Shown here: one piece after another, positions 24,974 through 36,500 of the stretch
Layout of the letters: each line of letters begins with the position of its first letter
How positions within the stretch are numbered: the stretch's first letter is position 1
Assembly: GCA_029224185.1 (NCBI GenBank)
Contig: CM055195.1
Span: 89,501 to 153,500, forward strand
DNA: 64,000 nt
DNA from: Karalla daura
Lineage: Eukaryota > Chordata > Actinopteri > Chaetodontiformes > Leiognathidae
Reading direction: 5' to 3'
Program-made: the position numbers and the translations under genes
The notes under the pieces: model-generated
Seen by the model: only the letters and a program-made list of their open reading frames with translations
Database searches by the model: none
Told to the model about the DNA's origin: nothing

Positions 24974-25040
<67 letters not shown>
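24974..25040. repeat. (CA)n microsatellite
   Basis: An uninterrupted CA run of about 66 bases downstream of nkx3.2. Confidence 0.95.
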
Positions 25041-25042
<2 letters not shown>

Positions 25043-25576
25043 TATTTCTCTAACTTACACACTCTCACACACACTCAGAGTAACGGAGACAGCTGTATGA
25101 ACGTAATGATTGCTCCTGTTTCCGGTCACTGCAGAGGTAGGAAGGCGCTTTGCAAACACAAACAGAGGTCAGGGTGGTCCTGCGATCAGGGTCCTGGGGT
25201 CGTGGAGGGGGGGGCCCAGTGTCCCCGTTCTAGTGCTGTGACGCTTCGAGTCCATGTTCAACCCCAGCCTTTGAGGAGGCAGAGTCCACAGCAGAGTCCA
25301 GTTCTTGGTGTAGGGACAGAGGTCTGAGGTCTGCACCTCATGTCAGTCCGTTCAGAATCCCAGACCTAGAAAAAGACGTCCAGGACCGGAAAAAAACAGA
25401 ACCAAAGTAAAACCAGGGCCAGAGGAAGACCGGGACCAGAGTAAAACCAGAATAAAACCAGAACAAAACCAGAGTAAACCCAGTCCCAGAGTCGCCTGAC
25501 ACGGACGTGTCAGGGTCCAATCAGTAAGAGGGGGGGGGGTTCCTGGGTCCAGTCGTTGGGGGGGTGGGGGGTCCTG

Positions 25577-25993
25577 CTAGTGCTGGGGGCAGGCCAGAGT
25601 CCAGGCGGGTAGGCAGTAGTAGGGGTAGTAGTATGGAGGCTGCAGAGGCAGCAGGGGGGGGCGCAGCACCTCTCCTGGCCCGTACTGTCTTTGGTCGTCC
25701 CGGACCAGGACTTTGACCGCCACTTTCTTCGCTGCGGGGGCGGCCGCCAGCAGCTCCGCGGCCAGCTGTCTTCTCTTGGTCTTGTACCGTCGGTTCTGGA
25801 ACCAGATCTTGACCTGGGTCTCTGTCAGCCGCAGAGAGGCCGCCAGCTCGGCCCGCTCCGGCCCGGACAGGTAGCGTTGTTGGCTGAACCTGCGCTCGAG
25901 CTCGAACACCTGCGCGTGAGAGAAGGCGGCGCGCGAGCGCTTTTTCCTCTGCCGCGGCTCCGGGGGGGGATCCATGGCCTCGGGGTCTGGTGT

Positions 25994-26024
<31 letters not shown>

Positions 26025-26225
26025 GGGATACAGGTGAGACATTAAGCGAAATAAACAAAGGCACAGCGGAGTCTGTTCTAGTCTGTTCTGCATCCAGGAT
26101 CATTCTAAACCAGAGACCAGCGGAGCCGCGGCCCCGTCACCTGGACCCTCACAAACTATAGACTACTACTGTCTTCGCGCTCAGTTCGTTTTTTGCGCAA
26201 ATCTGCGTAAATGTGATTTTACACG

Positions 26226-26281
<56 letters not shown>

Positions 26282-26625
26282 GTCCTCTAACCCGTGTTTG
26301 GATGCGGCTCTCCGTCGCTCCTCGCGGACTCCGGGTCCGTCTCCTCCTGCAGCTCCTGCACATTCTCCTCCCGGAGTTTCTCCTCCTGTAGTTTCTCCTC
26401 CGTTGCGTCCCAGTCGCGCTGCGGGCTGCGAGGGGCCTCCTCGGGAGTCCTGCTTCTGGCTCTGGTGCTGGTTGTGGTTCTGGTGTCGGGGTCGGGATCA
26501 GGGTCGTCGCTGAGTCCAGAGTCGGACTCGCATGCCGGGGTCCCCCAGCAGGGAGGCTCCGAGTCCTTCCTGTTCAGGATGGCCTGGATAGAGAAAGGCA
26601 TGAGTGCGTCCCCGCGGAGCGACAT
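25577..26625 (-). CDS. nkx3.2: NKX3-2 (BAPX1) homeodomain transcription factor
   Basis: DNA-binding repressor required for jaw joint, axial skeleton, spleen and gut patterning. Two exons on the minus strand: 26292-26625 and 25577-25986, joined G|AC in frame, 247 residues (human is about 333, zebrafish about 245, from memory). The ATG at 26625 begins MSLRGDALMPF and is followed by the TN/EH1-type motif FSIQAILN. After an acidic Glu/Asp-rich linker the homeodomain starts at KKRSRAAFSHAQVFELERR and ends with WFQNRRYKTKRRQ, carrying the Tyr at homeodomain position 54 typical of the NK class. The tail AAKKVAVKVLVRDDQRQY, then GEVLRPP and YYYPYYCLPAW, is diagnostic for NKX3-2 rather than NKX3-1. 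The 305-bp intron has CA repeats near both ends. An upstream in-frame ATG at 26676 gives an Arg/Thr-rich extension unlike the family and is rejected. Confidence 0.98.
26227..26279. repeat. (GT/CA)26 in nkx3.2 intron near the donor
   Basis: On the transcribed minus strand this is a CA run starting 13 bases after exon 1, that is, just beyond the 5' splice site. Confidence 0.95.
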
Positions 26626-27356
26626 GATGCAGGTTATGGTGGGTCTGGTTCTGGTTTTGGTTCTGGTTCTGGTCAACAGGACACAAGCTGCGGCCGCATG
26701 TCGGGTCGCGCCCCGCAGCTGCGCCGCGGCTCCGCTCCGGACCCTGATGCTCCTCCTGCAGCTGCTCCTTGTCCTGCTCCTCTGCTCCTGCTCCCCCTGG
26801 GCCTCTTCTGCGCTGTTGCTGCTCCAGCAACTGCCCCTCTGTTCTACTCCTGCCTCCTCCTCCTCCTCCTCCTGAGGCTCCGCAGCTTTTCAGCAACGGC
26901 TCCTCCGCCCTCACCTGGGACTGACAGAAGCTGGGCGCGGCTTCCCATTGGTCCGAGGACCAGCTGCGCTGCTCAGCCATTGGCTGCTGCAAGCGACCAC
27001 ATGATACTTTGACACCGGGAGAAAAAGTGGAGAAAAGTTTGGTAAAAGTTTTCCACAGGAGAAAAAAGGCATGCAGAGTGCGCGCGCGTGTGCTGCGTCT
27101 CGTTTTCACCGGTCCATGAACGCAGCACGAGGACAGTAAACCTCAGCGGGTCACGTGTTTACAACTCAACCCAGGAGAAGAGGAAAAGGAGGAGGAGCAT
27201 CATTTATTGATCAATTATCATCATCGTCTCACCCACTCTTAAGTAGACCATCATAGAGTATTAGGATGCACACACAGGCATGCGTGCACACACACACACA
27301 CCACACACAGATTGAAGTGTGTGTCAGATGTGTACAGAAGAACCTGCAACACAGCA
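26626..27356. other. nkx3.2 promoter side / bod1l1 3' flank
   Basis: G/C-rich upstream of the nkx3.2 ATG, with CCAAT-type sequences (cattgg near 26946 and 26978). The apparent Leu/Ser-rich ORFs are compositional. No TATA box was convincing. Confidence 0.4.
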
Positions 27357-27373
27357 TTTATTTTCAGTCTGTT

Positions 27374-27379
27374 TTTATT
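27374..27379 (-). terminator. candidate polyadenylation signal for bod1l1
   Basis: AATAAA on the minus strand, 233 bases beyond the stop codon; a second copy lies at 27357-27362. Confidence 0.55.
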
Positions 27380-27611
27380 AAAATCAGTGAAACTAAAATT
27401 TAACAAATAACCCCAAACAATGGTATAGAAGCAACTGAAAAACTGGACTTTACACTTTGCTGCTCCAGTGTCCAACAAACATCCAACACAGCCGCACTGA
27501 AGAGTGAAACAAGATGAAGTTTTGGCTCCGACTCATTCTTAACCTTGAGAATCAGTCATTCACAGAATGAATGGATCAGATCAATGAACAGACCCCACCC
27601 TCCACCCCCCA

Positions 27612-30505
27612 TCAGCGCCTGCCCCTCTTGGCTGGGGGCTCCTCTGACCTCTGACCCCGGGTCCTCGCTGTGAGGGGGGAAATGGCCTCTCGTTTACGCC
27701 CCCCCCTGACTGACATTGCTGCCTGGGTTCTGGTGGCTCTGAGTAAGAGGAGGAGAAAAGGAGGTGAAGAGGAGACAAAGAGGAGAAGAGGGAGGGGAGG
27801 ACTACAATTTAGATCTTCGTCACGAATCTTCGTCAGCTCCCTATGAATTGAGGGTGAAACTGTTGTTGCCATCACTCACCTGCAGGAGACAGCATCCTCC
27901 TTCACACTGAGACCTCGAGCCCGAGTAGAAGGCTTCATCCTGAGGAAGAGGAGCAGAGGTGTTTCCCTGCTGCTACTGTGTTGCTGGAGCTGTTGTTGAA
28001 ACTGTGACGCTGTTGTTATTGTTGTTGTTGTAGTTATTGTTACTGTGTTACCGGAGCTGTTGATACTGTGATGCTGTTGATGATCCTGTGATGTTGTTGA
28101 TACTGTGATGTTGTTGATACTGTGATGTTGTTGATACTGTGATGTTGTTGATACTGTGATGCTGTTGATGATCCTGTGATGTTGTTGATACTGTGATGTT
28201 GTTGATACTGTGATGTTGTTGATACTGTGATGCTGTTGATGATCCTGTGATGTTGTTGATACTGTGATGTTGTTGATACTGTGATGTTGTTGATACTGTG
28301 ATGCTGTTGATACTGTGATGTTGTTGATACTGTGATGTTGTTGATACTGTGATGTTGTTGATACTGTGATGCTGTTGATACTGTGATGCTGTTGATACTG
28401 TGATGTTGTTGATACTGTGATGTTGTTGATACTGTGATGCTGTTGATACTGTGATGCTGTTGATACTGTGATGTTGTTGATACTGTGATGTTGATACTGT
28501 GATGCTGGAGTCTATTGTGTCGTTGTTGACAGCTGGTGTTTCTCACCTCTCAGCTTCGAGTCGTGAGGCGGAGCGTGTGGTTCTGCTGGATGAACTTCTC
28601 TCGTCCTCCTCCTCTTCATCATTGTTCTCGCTCTCTTTCTCTTCTGACTTTTGTTTTTTATCTGAGGACAGATGTTATACAGTAGCCGCAGCTGGAATTG
28701 TCACATCTGGTAAATGAATCATACTGATTCCATGTTTTTCTTCTCAGCAGCTCTGAACCAGAGTTTATGATGAACTCAGGTCATGTGAAGCCAGCTGATG
28801 TGACATCTCCAGAAGGTTCCTCACCTGTGTCCTCGGCTCCTGAGGCTGCTGCCTTTGGTGGACGCCCTCTGCGGCCAGACCGCCGGGGAGGCTCCTCTTG
28901 CTGCTGCTCTTCCTCCTGCTGCTCCTCCTGCTGCTCTTCCTCCTGCTGCTCCTCCTGCTGCTCCTCCTGTCCAAGCTGTTCCTACAGAGGAGCCTCACAT
29001 GAACTCTCTGGTGGAAGACATTTACCCACTCTAGAGACCCTCAATGACCTATCTCAAGTTGAGAACTAGGGGCGGGCCATCAGGTCAGCTGGACAATTCT
29101 CAGTTTTCATCCTCTGAAACCTCTCAGCTGACCTGAACTCACTCATCTTGATTCTCCTTCTCCAGCAAGAAAGCTGTCTGACCAGAACCCAATCCCAGTC
29201 CAGACTGGTTTCCTTTGTGCTGCCTCGATAGTGGAACAAACTACCAACATTATCAGAGTGGGAACATCCCTCTCTTTCTTCTCTCATCTCCTTTTTCCAT
29301 TTTTCTCTTCCTCTTCCACATCTCCTAACCACTACTCTCACCCTGGTCTCATCTTCATGCGCCGATCCAGATTGCAGGGACAGCAGTTTGAGCAGGGAGT
29401 TCAGACTTTCTCCTCCAGCTCCTCTAGGAGATCCAAGATCTGGTCATCCTGACCAGATGCTGAACCTCCTCAGCTGGTTCTCTCTGAGGAGGAGCAGTGG
29501 CTTTACCTGGAGCCTTTCCTGATGTCTGAGCTCCTAAGCCTCTCAAGCTGAGCCCGGCCACCTGGCAGAGGAACCTCCTTCAAGCTGCTGCTCCTCTGGA
29601 TCTGATTCTTCCAGTCATGGCCCAGAGCTCCTGACCAGAGGTGAGGGTTGAACCATAGACAGAGGAACATTCACTGTAAACACCTCCTGATCTTCCTCCT
29701 ACCTCCTGCTCTATTTAACTTCACTGTGAATCAGATCCAGAAATACTCCTAGAGGGAGAAAGTCCTCCTGGAGGGAGAGACTCCTCTCTTCCCAGGGGGA
29801 GGCCCACCACCTTCTCTGGCTTGAGAACCATGGCCTCAGGTTGAGTCCCTGGTGAGAAGACAAAGCTGGTCCAGGGTTCTCCACGTGGTTCTTCCTGGAT
29901 CTGAGTTTCCACTAACACCGACTCTCCTCTCCAGGACCCTGGTGGAGACGTTCCCAGGAGGTTGTTGTCTCCTGCAGGTGGAACACACTCTCTGGTCCCC
30001 CTTCTTAAAAAGGAGAACCACCCCCCATTTGACTCTCCAGAGGACATGGTCCCGTCCTCCACCAATGTTGCAGAGAGGTGTCAGCCATGACAGCCCTCCC
30101 AACACCCAGAGCCTGGAGATGCTTAGGCTGACCTCCTCCAGATCTTCATGGGCCTGAGTCTTCACCTCACCAGATGCCTCTGGACTCCTGTTCTCCCCAT
30201 GACCAGCAGGTTCAGGGATTGCCACCATGACCCTGGAGCATGGACTATTCAGATTTCATGTCTCCTGCTACCCCCAGAATGTGTTCAAGGCTTTGCCGAA
30301 GGTGGGAGGATGGAGGAGGAGGTGCAACTGTACCTCTGGCTGGTTTCACTGCAGACGTACCTTGTGTGACTTTCTGTCACTGCAGATCTCCTCCTGTTCC
30401 TCCTGCTGCCGTGTCTCCTGTTCACTCTGTGGGGAGCAACAACCTGGAGAAGGAGAAAACCCAAGTCCACAAGTTGCAAGAAGTTGACTGCAAAGTGTGT
30501 GCATG

Positions 30506-30545
<40 letters not shown>

Positions 30546-33500
30546 TTGCTGACGTTCTTGCTGCTGAGTTTCGTCCTTCCTCAGCTCCTCCTCCTCTGAC
30601 CTCCTCCTCTTCCTGCTCCTCTCAACATCTTCACCTGCCAGAGAACATTAAAAGGTGAGATCCTGAGAGAAGCAGGTCCAGCCGTTCAGGTTCTGCCGCT
30701 CTGATCATAAACCAACATACACACGTCGTTGCTGCCTCCTTCTAATGAATCCTCTGGAGATGTCACTGTCACCACCCCTCCGGCTCCTCTGCCCCTCTTG
30801 ACTCTTCTCTGCTCCTCCTCTGTTTGCTCCTCCTGCTGCTTCACCTCTTCTCTGTCTGCAGATTTCCTTTCCTCTCTCCACTCCTCATTTTCATGCTTCT
30901 GCTGCTCCTCACCTGGAAAAGACAGAATAAGGAGTCAGGACATTGATCCCGGTCCTTCTGAAAGAGCTGCTTCCTTTCTCTTAGGTTTAAGATCACTCCT
31001 ACCTATACTTCCTCCTGCTCCTTCATCCATTGTCTTTCCTGCCTCCTGAAATTGCTCCTTTTCAGAATCCTGTATGGTTTTAGGAGCTCGTCCTTGACCT
31101 CTCAACAGAGGTTTGATGTCACTAACCTCCAGACCTGGTCCCTGAGGAGGAGAACAGGAGACAGGATGAGAAGACAGATGAGGAAGAGCAACCTGGAGGA
31201 ACCAAGACTCAAGAGCCAGGAGACACATGGACTTAGGAACTTGGAGGAACCTGGAGAAACCTTGAGATAGTAACCTGGACTATGGTGGGCAGTGATGGAC
31301 TGTGATGGCATTTAATGGACGACTGTGATTGCATTTAATGGACTGTGATGGTCTCTGATGGACTGTGATGGCATCTAATGGACCTCTGATCCACCGCAAC
31401 ATAACCAACGTAACCTGAGGAAGATGTTTACCTGATGCCCCATCCTGTCCTGTTCATCCTGATTGTCTCCTGCCCAGAGAAAAACAGAGTCAGAAGAATC
31501 TTCTTCTCAACTTTGTTCAAACCCTAGAGAAGGTGCAAGGTGCAGCTCACCTTGTTCCGTACAGCCTCCTGGAATTGTTGGAACTTCTGCAGCTAACCTC
31601 AGTTCCTCACATACAGCAGCTAATGGAGAGAGGAGAATGTCACTGGATATGAACGAATATGAATGAAAAACAGGAGAAGAGGAACTTTACTTTCAGCATT
31701 TGGTCCAGATGAAGCAGATGCTGCTGCTGCTGCAGCTCCTGACTCAAGAGCTTCAGGCTGTGGAGCTTCAGGCTGTGGAGCTTCTGGCTGTGGAGCATCT
31801 GGCTGTGGAGCATCTGGCTGAGTAGCTTCTGGCTGAGTAGCTTCTGGCTGAGTAGCTTCTGGCTGTGGAGCTTCTGGCTGTGGAGCTTCTGGCTGTGGAG
31901 CTTCTGGCTGTGGAGCTTCTGGCTGTGGAGCTTCTGGCTGAGGGGCTTCTGGCTGTGGAGCTTCTGGCTGAGGGGCTTCTGGCTGTGGAGCTTCAGGCTG
32001 AGGAGCTTCAGGCTGAAGAACTTGTGGCTGAGGAGCTTCAGGCTGAAGAACTTGTGGCTGAGGAGCTTCAGGCTGAAGAACTTGTGGCTGAGGAGCTTCA
32101 GGCTGAAGAACTTGTGGCTGAGGAACTTCAGGCTGAAGAACTTGTGGCTGAGGAGCTTCTGGCTCAGGAGCTTCAGGGTGAGGAGCTTCTGGCTGAAGAG
32201 CTTCTGGCTGGGTAGCTGCTGGCTGGGTAGCTGCTGGCTGGGGAGCTGCGGGCTGGGAAGCTTCTGTCTGAAGAGCTTCTGGCTGAAGACATCCTGGTTG
32301 AGGAGCTTCAGCTACTTGTCTAGACAGCTGCAGCTGATCTTCTCTCTCCTCCTCACACAGAAATTATTAACTCAGTAAAACAGGGAAACTACACCATTCT
32401 ACAAACCCTCAAAGTTTCCCTTTTTACATCCCCTTTGTCTCTGCTCCAAGAGAAAGTGCAGCAATGAGAGCTCAGATCAGCCGAAGAACCTGACGAGTTC
32501 CAGACATCACTGAACGTCTTGAGACATCATCTCACCTGAGCTGCTACAGCCACCGTCTCATCTCCTGCAGCATCAGATCTTCTCCACTGGCCTGAGACAT
32601 GTAGAGGCACATCAGACCATGCATCTTCGTCATTGTTACTCTTTAACTTTCATTATTACAGTGATTGTTATTATCATCATAATCAAATGTTTATTAGTTG
32701 TTATTAAGCTTGTGTTATTACACTGTTATCATCAACATCATAATTATAATACAATCACTACATTTGATAAAATAATAATTATTTTATTAAATGTTTATTA
32801 CAGTGATTGTTCATATTATTATCACTCTGAGCTCAACTAATCGTCGACTTCAGTCAAACCTGTTCTACCTGCACCTCCTCACAACTCCCTGTTCCCCTTT
32901 GTTCACCTGGGTCTTCAGCTCGCTGTTGCTGCACCTCCTCCTGCTCCTCCTGCTGCTGCACCTCCTCCTCCTGCAGCTGCACCTCCTCTCTCTGCTCTTG
33001 CTCTTCCTCCTCCTCGGTGCTGGGACAGATAAAGGAGGCTGTGCTGTCAGGGTCCATGGAGAGCAGAGTCAGAGCTGCCTCCTTCATCTTCATCTCCTCC
33101 TGCAACTTCACCCCAAGTCCAGTCTCCTGCACCTCCTTTGCCGCCTCCTCCACCTCAATCATCTCCTCCTTTACCTCCTCCTCTATCTGAGGCTGAAACT
33201 CCTCCTGTGCTGCTGTGCAGACATTGATGAGAGTCAGCAGGGCTACAGCTCCAGAGTCACAGGAGGAGGAAGAGGAGCTCAGGCTCTGCAGAGGAGCAGG
33301 TTGCTTTATATGCTCCTCGCTCTGGAGAGACTGGTCACGCTGATCAGATATCTCTTCCTTGGTGTCTGTTTCTGGTTTCTTCTTCTCCTCCCGGTCTTCT
33401 CTCCTCTCCTCCTTCTCTTTCTCCTTCCTCTCCAGCTTCTTCTTGGAGCTCTTGGTTTCTGCTTTCTCCTGCGGAGGTCCTTCGGAGGCTCTGCGCTGCT

Positions 33501-36500
33501 CCTGGCTGGAGCCCTCTCGTTTCTTCTCCTTTGGACCTGCTGCAGCTTGGACCTCTGAACTCGGAGCCTTCAGAACTGACTTTGACAACTGAGGAGTTTT
33601 TGTGTCTTCTTTCACTATCAATTTAGATTTTTCCAGAGTTTTTGCTTTCTCAATCAGCTTTGTCTTCTTGGTGTCTCTGTCCATGTTTGGTTTCTGTGGG
33701 TCCTGCTCTGCCTTTGTCTTCTCGTCTCTGCTCTCTGCTTTAGCTCTGGCCTTATCCTCACTGTGGCTCCTTGACCTCCTCACCACCTCTCTGGAGTGTT
33801 TCTCCTTCCTCCTACTCTCAGCTGTGGGCTCCATATCAGAGCGGTCTTCAGAGGAACCTGCAGAGTCTGGTCTGAGCAGTGGCTTCAAGTCGTTCTTCAA
33901 AGCTTTGTCTCCTCTGGCCTTTTCCCTGTCTCTGATCTTCTCTTTGTCCCTCTCCTTCTCTTTCTCTTTGTCCTTCTCCTTCTCCCTTTCCTTCATCTTG
34001 TCCCTCACAACCTCCACAGATGCAGGTTTCATCTTCTTGGATGAAGCATCTTTGGGAGGCTCGTCTGTTGTTCCCATCACTTTCTTCTCACCTTTACTCT
34101 TGAGCTTCTTCTCTTTGTCTTCAGATAACACTTTGACAGCATCTTTGTGGGAATCTTCATCCTGCAGCTCCAATTTCTTCTCCAGCTTGTGTCTGAGTTT
34201 GGAGCGTTCTCTGGCCTGAGCTTCTCTGCGGGAGGCTCGGTCAAACTTGCTGCCGTGCCTGGTCCTGAGAGCTTCCTGGTTGCCCTGCTCCAGCTCCAGG
34301 ATGAAGGAGTGTGTCCTGCTGCTGTCCAGCAGCCGCCGTGCTTCACTGGAGTCCTCCGAGATGCTGCCACTCGTCCTACGCTCGTCACGCAGCTCAGACC
34401 AGTTCCTCAGCAGCTTTGGCTGCAGCGTCCGAGCTGCTGCAGGCTTCACCTCCTGGTGACAAGACAAGGCACAAGACAAGACACAAAGACACAAAGAGAG
34501 TCAGGGCTTAGAAACAGAGCTGCCGTGACACCATTTTCTCTCTCTCTCTCTGTACCGCCTTCTTGGACATTTCTGTATCTCCTTTCTTTCTGCTCAGGGT
34601 GTCGCTCTCTTTCCTGAGAACAGAAACAGATAAACTAGATCATCGGTCTAGTTTTAAAGTGAAAGCAGTTCTCACATTTCTCTTCATTGAAAAAACATAC
34701 TGTGAGTGCAGCTTCCTCTTCCTGTTAAGAGCCATTTTTTTCTCCAGAACTTTCCTCTCTTTACGAGCTTCTTTAGCTCTGGAGCCCTGAGCTGCTGCAG
34801 CATCTCCACTATGCTGTCTCCTCTGGTCTGTGGGAGACCACCACAGGACACAACCACAGGAGACAAGGAGCAGAAAATTAATCTTCAGGAGACAGGAGGC
34901 AGCAGACAGGTTGTAGCTCAGCTTGGAGCCAGAGGACATACCTGCTTCTTCTACTTTGTGTCTTCGTCTCTCCTCCATCCGCTCCCTGTTCTGCTGCCGC
35001 TTCAGTAGCCGCTGCTCTTTGTCCTTCGCCTGCAGGACCAGAGAATATCAGAACATCAGGACCAGAGAACATGAGAACATCAGGACCAGAGAACATGAGA
35101 ACACCAGGATCAGAGAATTTGAGAACATCAGGATCAGAGAACATGAGAACACCAGGATCAGAGAATTTGAGAACATCAGGATCAGAGAACATGAGAACAC
35201 CAGGATCAGAGAATTTGAGAACATCAGGATCAGAGAACATGAGAACACCAGGATCAGAGAACATGAGAACACCAGGATCAGAGAACATGAGAACACCAGG
35301 ATCAGAGAACATGAGAACACCAGGATCAGAGAACATGAGAACACCAGGATCAGAGAACATGAGAACACCAGGATCAGAGAACATGAGAACACCAGGATCA
35401 GAGAACATGAGAACACCAGGATCAGATAACATGAGAACACCAGGATCAGAGAACATGAGAACACCAGGATCAGAGAACATGAGAACACCAGGATCAGAGA
35501 ACATGAGAACACCAGGATCAGATAACATGAGAACACCAGGATCAGAGAACATGAGAACACCAGGATCAGAGAACATGAGATCAGAGGAGCTCCTCACCGC
35601 TGAGCGGCGGCGCTCCTCCACCGTCAGCTCATCGTCTGAGTCGCTGTAGTAGCGCGAGTACAGGAAGGGTTTGTGGACATAAGCTTTACGTCGTGGCTTG
35701 TTTGCTGCTGCTGCGTCTCCTTGTGTCTTCTCCGTCCTCTCGTCTTCATCTGCAGAAACAAGCAGCGTGAGCACGGCCACAGAGTGCTGCTGCTCTCAAA
35801 CTGAAGGAGAAAAGGCTGAGACCTGATGGCAGCTCCCCCTCCTCCTCCGAGTCGCTCTGAGGCTCCTCCTCCTCCGACTCCTCCTCCAGCGAAGACAGGT
35901 CACTGGTGTGGACCGAGCTCACTGTGATGTCACTCAGACCCTCCAGGTCTGAGTCCTCCAGGAAGTACTCTGAGAGACAAAGATGCAGAGAGACAGCCAG
36001 TCAGACATAGAAACAAAGACACAAAGAGACAGAGAAAAGGAGAGACACAGCAGCAAAGACACAGAGAAAAAGAGAGAGCGAGAGAGAGAGACAAAGTAAG
36101 CGAGACCAGGAGATAAAGACATTGTGACAGAGAGACAGTGACGATGTAAGTCCAGCTTTAGCTATGACTGGTTGTGGTGATGTCACAATGATGTCATGAT
36201 GATGCCACGCTGACGTAATGATGACATCATCCTCTGATCGTCTTCGTCTCTACGGTGAACTCACCTTCTTTGATCCGTTCTCGCTCTTTCTGTTTGGGCT
36301 GAGTCTTCGACCTCAGCAGATCATCGCCTGCAGCTCTTCCAGCTTTCTCCTCGTCCTGCTCCTCCTCCTCCTCCTCCTCCTCCTTCGCCTTCTCATATCC
36401 TGGCACATCCTCCTCCTCCATCTTCACCTCCTCCATCACTCCTTCTCTCTGCAGCCCCTCAGCTTCCTGAGATTCTTCTGTCTTCACCTCCTGCCCTAGA

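Larger units (their letters stand above)
20725..25576. other. rab28 to nkx3.2 intergenic region
   Basis: About 4.9 kb with no gene recognised. It includes a TAG/TTG-rich degenerate repeat (21175-21510), an A/T-rich array of about 58-bp units (22012-22440), GAGGAG-rich DNA (23650-23800) and CA microsatellites (24644-24680, 24974-25040). The interval lies downstream of nkx3.2 and upstream of rab28, so control elements for either gene could be here, but none is identifiable by eye. Confidence 0.6.

Noticed and set aside
26626..26676. Upstream in-frame ATG for nkx3.2 giving MTRTRTKTRTRPT
   Set aside because: The extension is low-complexity and unlike the family; MSLRGDALMPFSIQAILN aligns with known NKX3-2 N-termini.
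30444..30553. bod1l1 exons 17 and 18 as a single read-through exon
   Set aside because: The frame is open across the CA repeat, but a good polypyrimidine tract and acceptor at 30443/30444 favour an intron. I keep this as a possible intron-retention form.
31465..31513. Possible extra bod1l1 exon starting after ctctag
   Set aside because: In the required phase it meets TGA after five codons, whereas the exon 31432-31469 is open and has matching phases.
32791..34617. Plus-strand Leu/Ser-rich ORFs opposite the large bod1l1 exon
   Set aside because: They are antisense shadows of the Glu/Lys-rich coding exon 32907-34452.
34878..35780. 300-residue ORF of MFSDPGVL repeats
   Set aside because: It runs through the 24-bp intronic array. 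Conserved BOD1L1 exons on either side have proper splice sites that exclude it.
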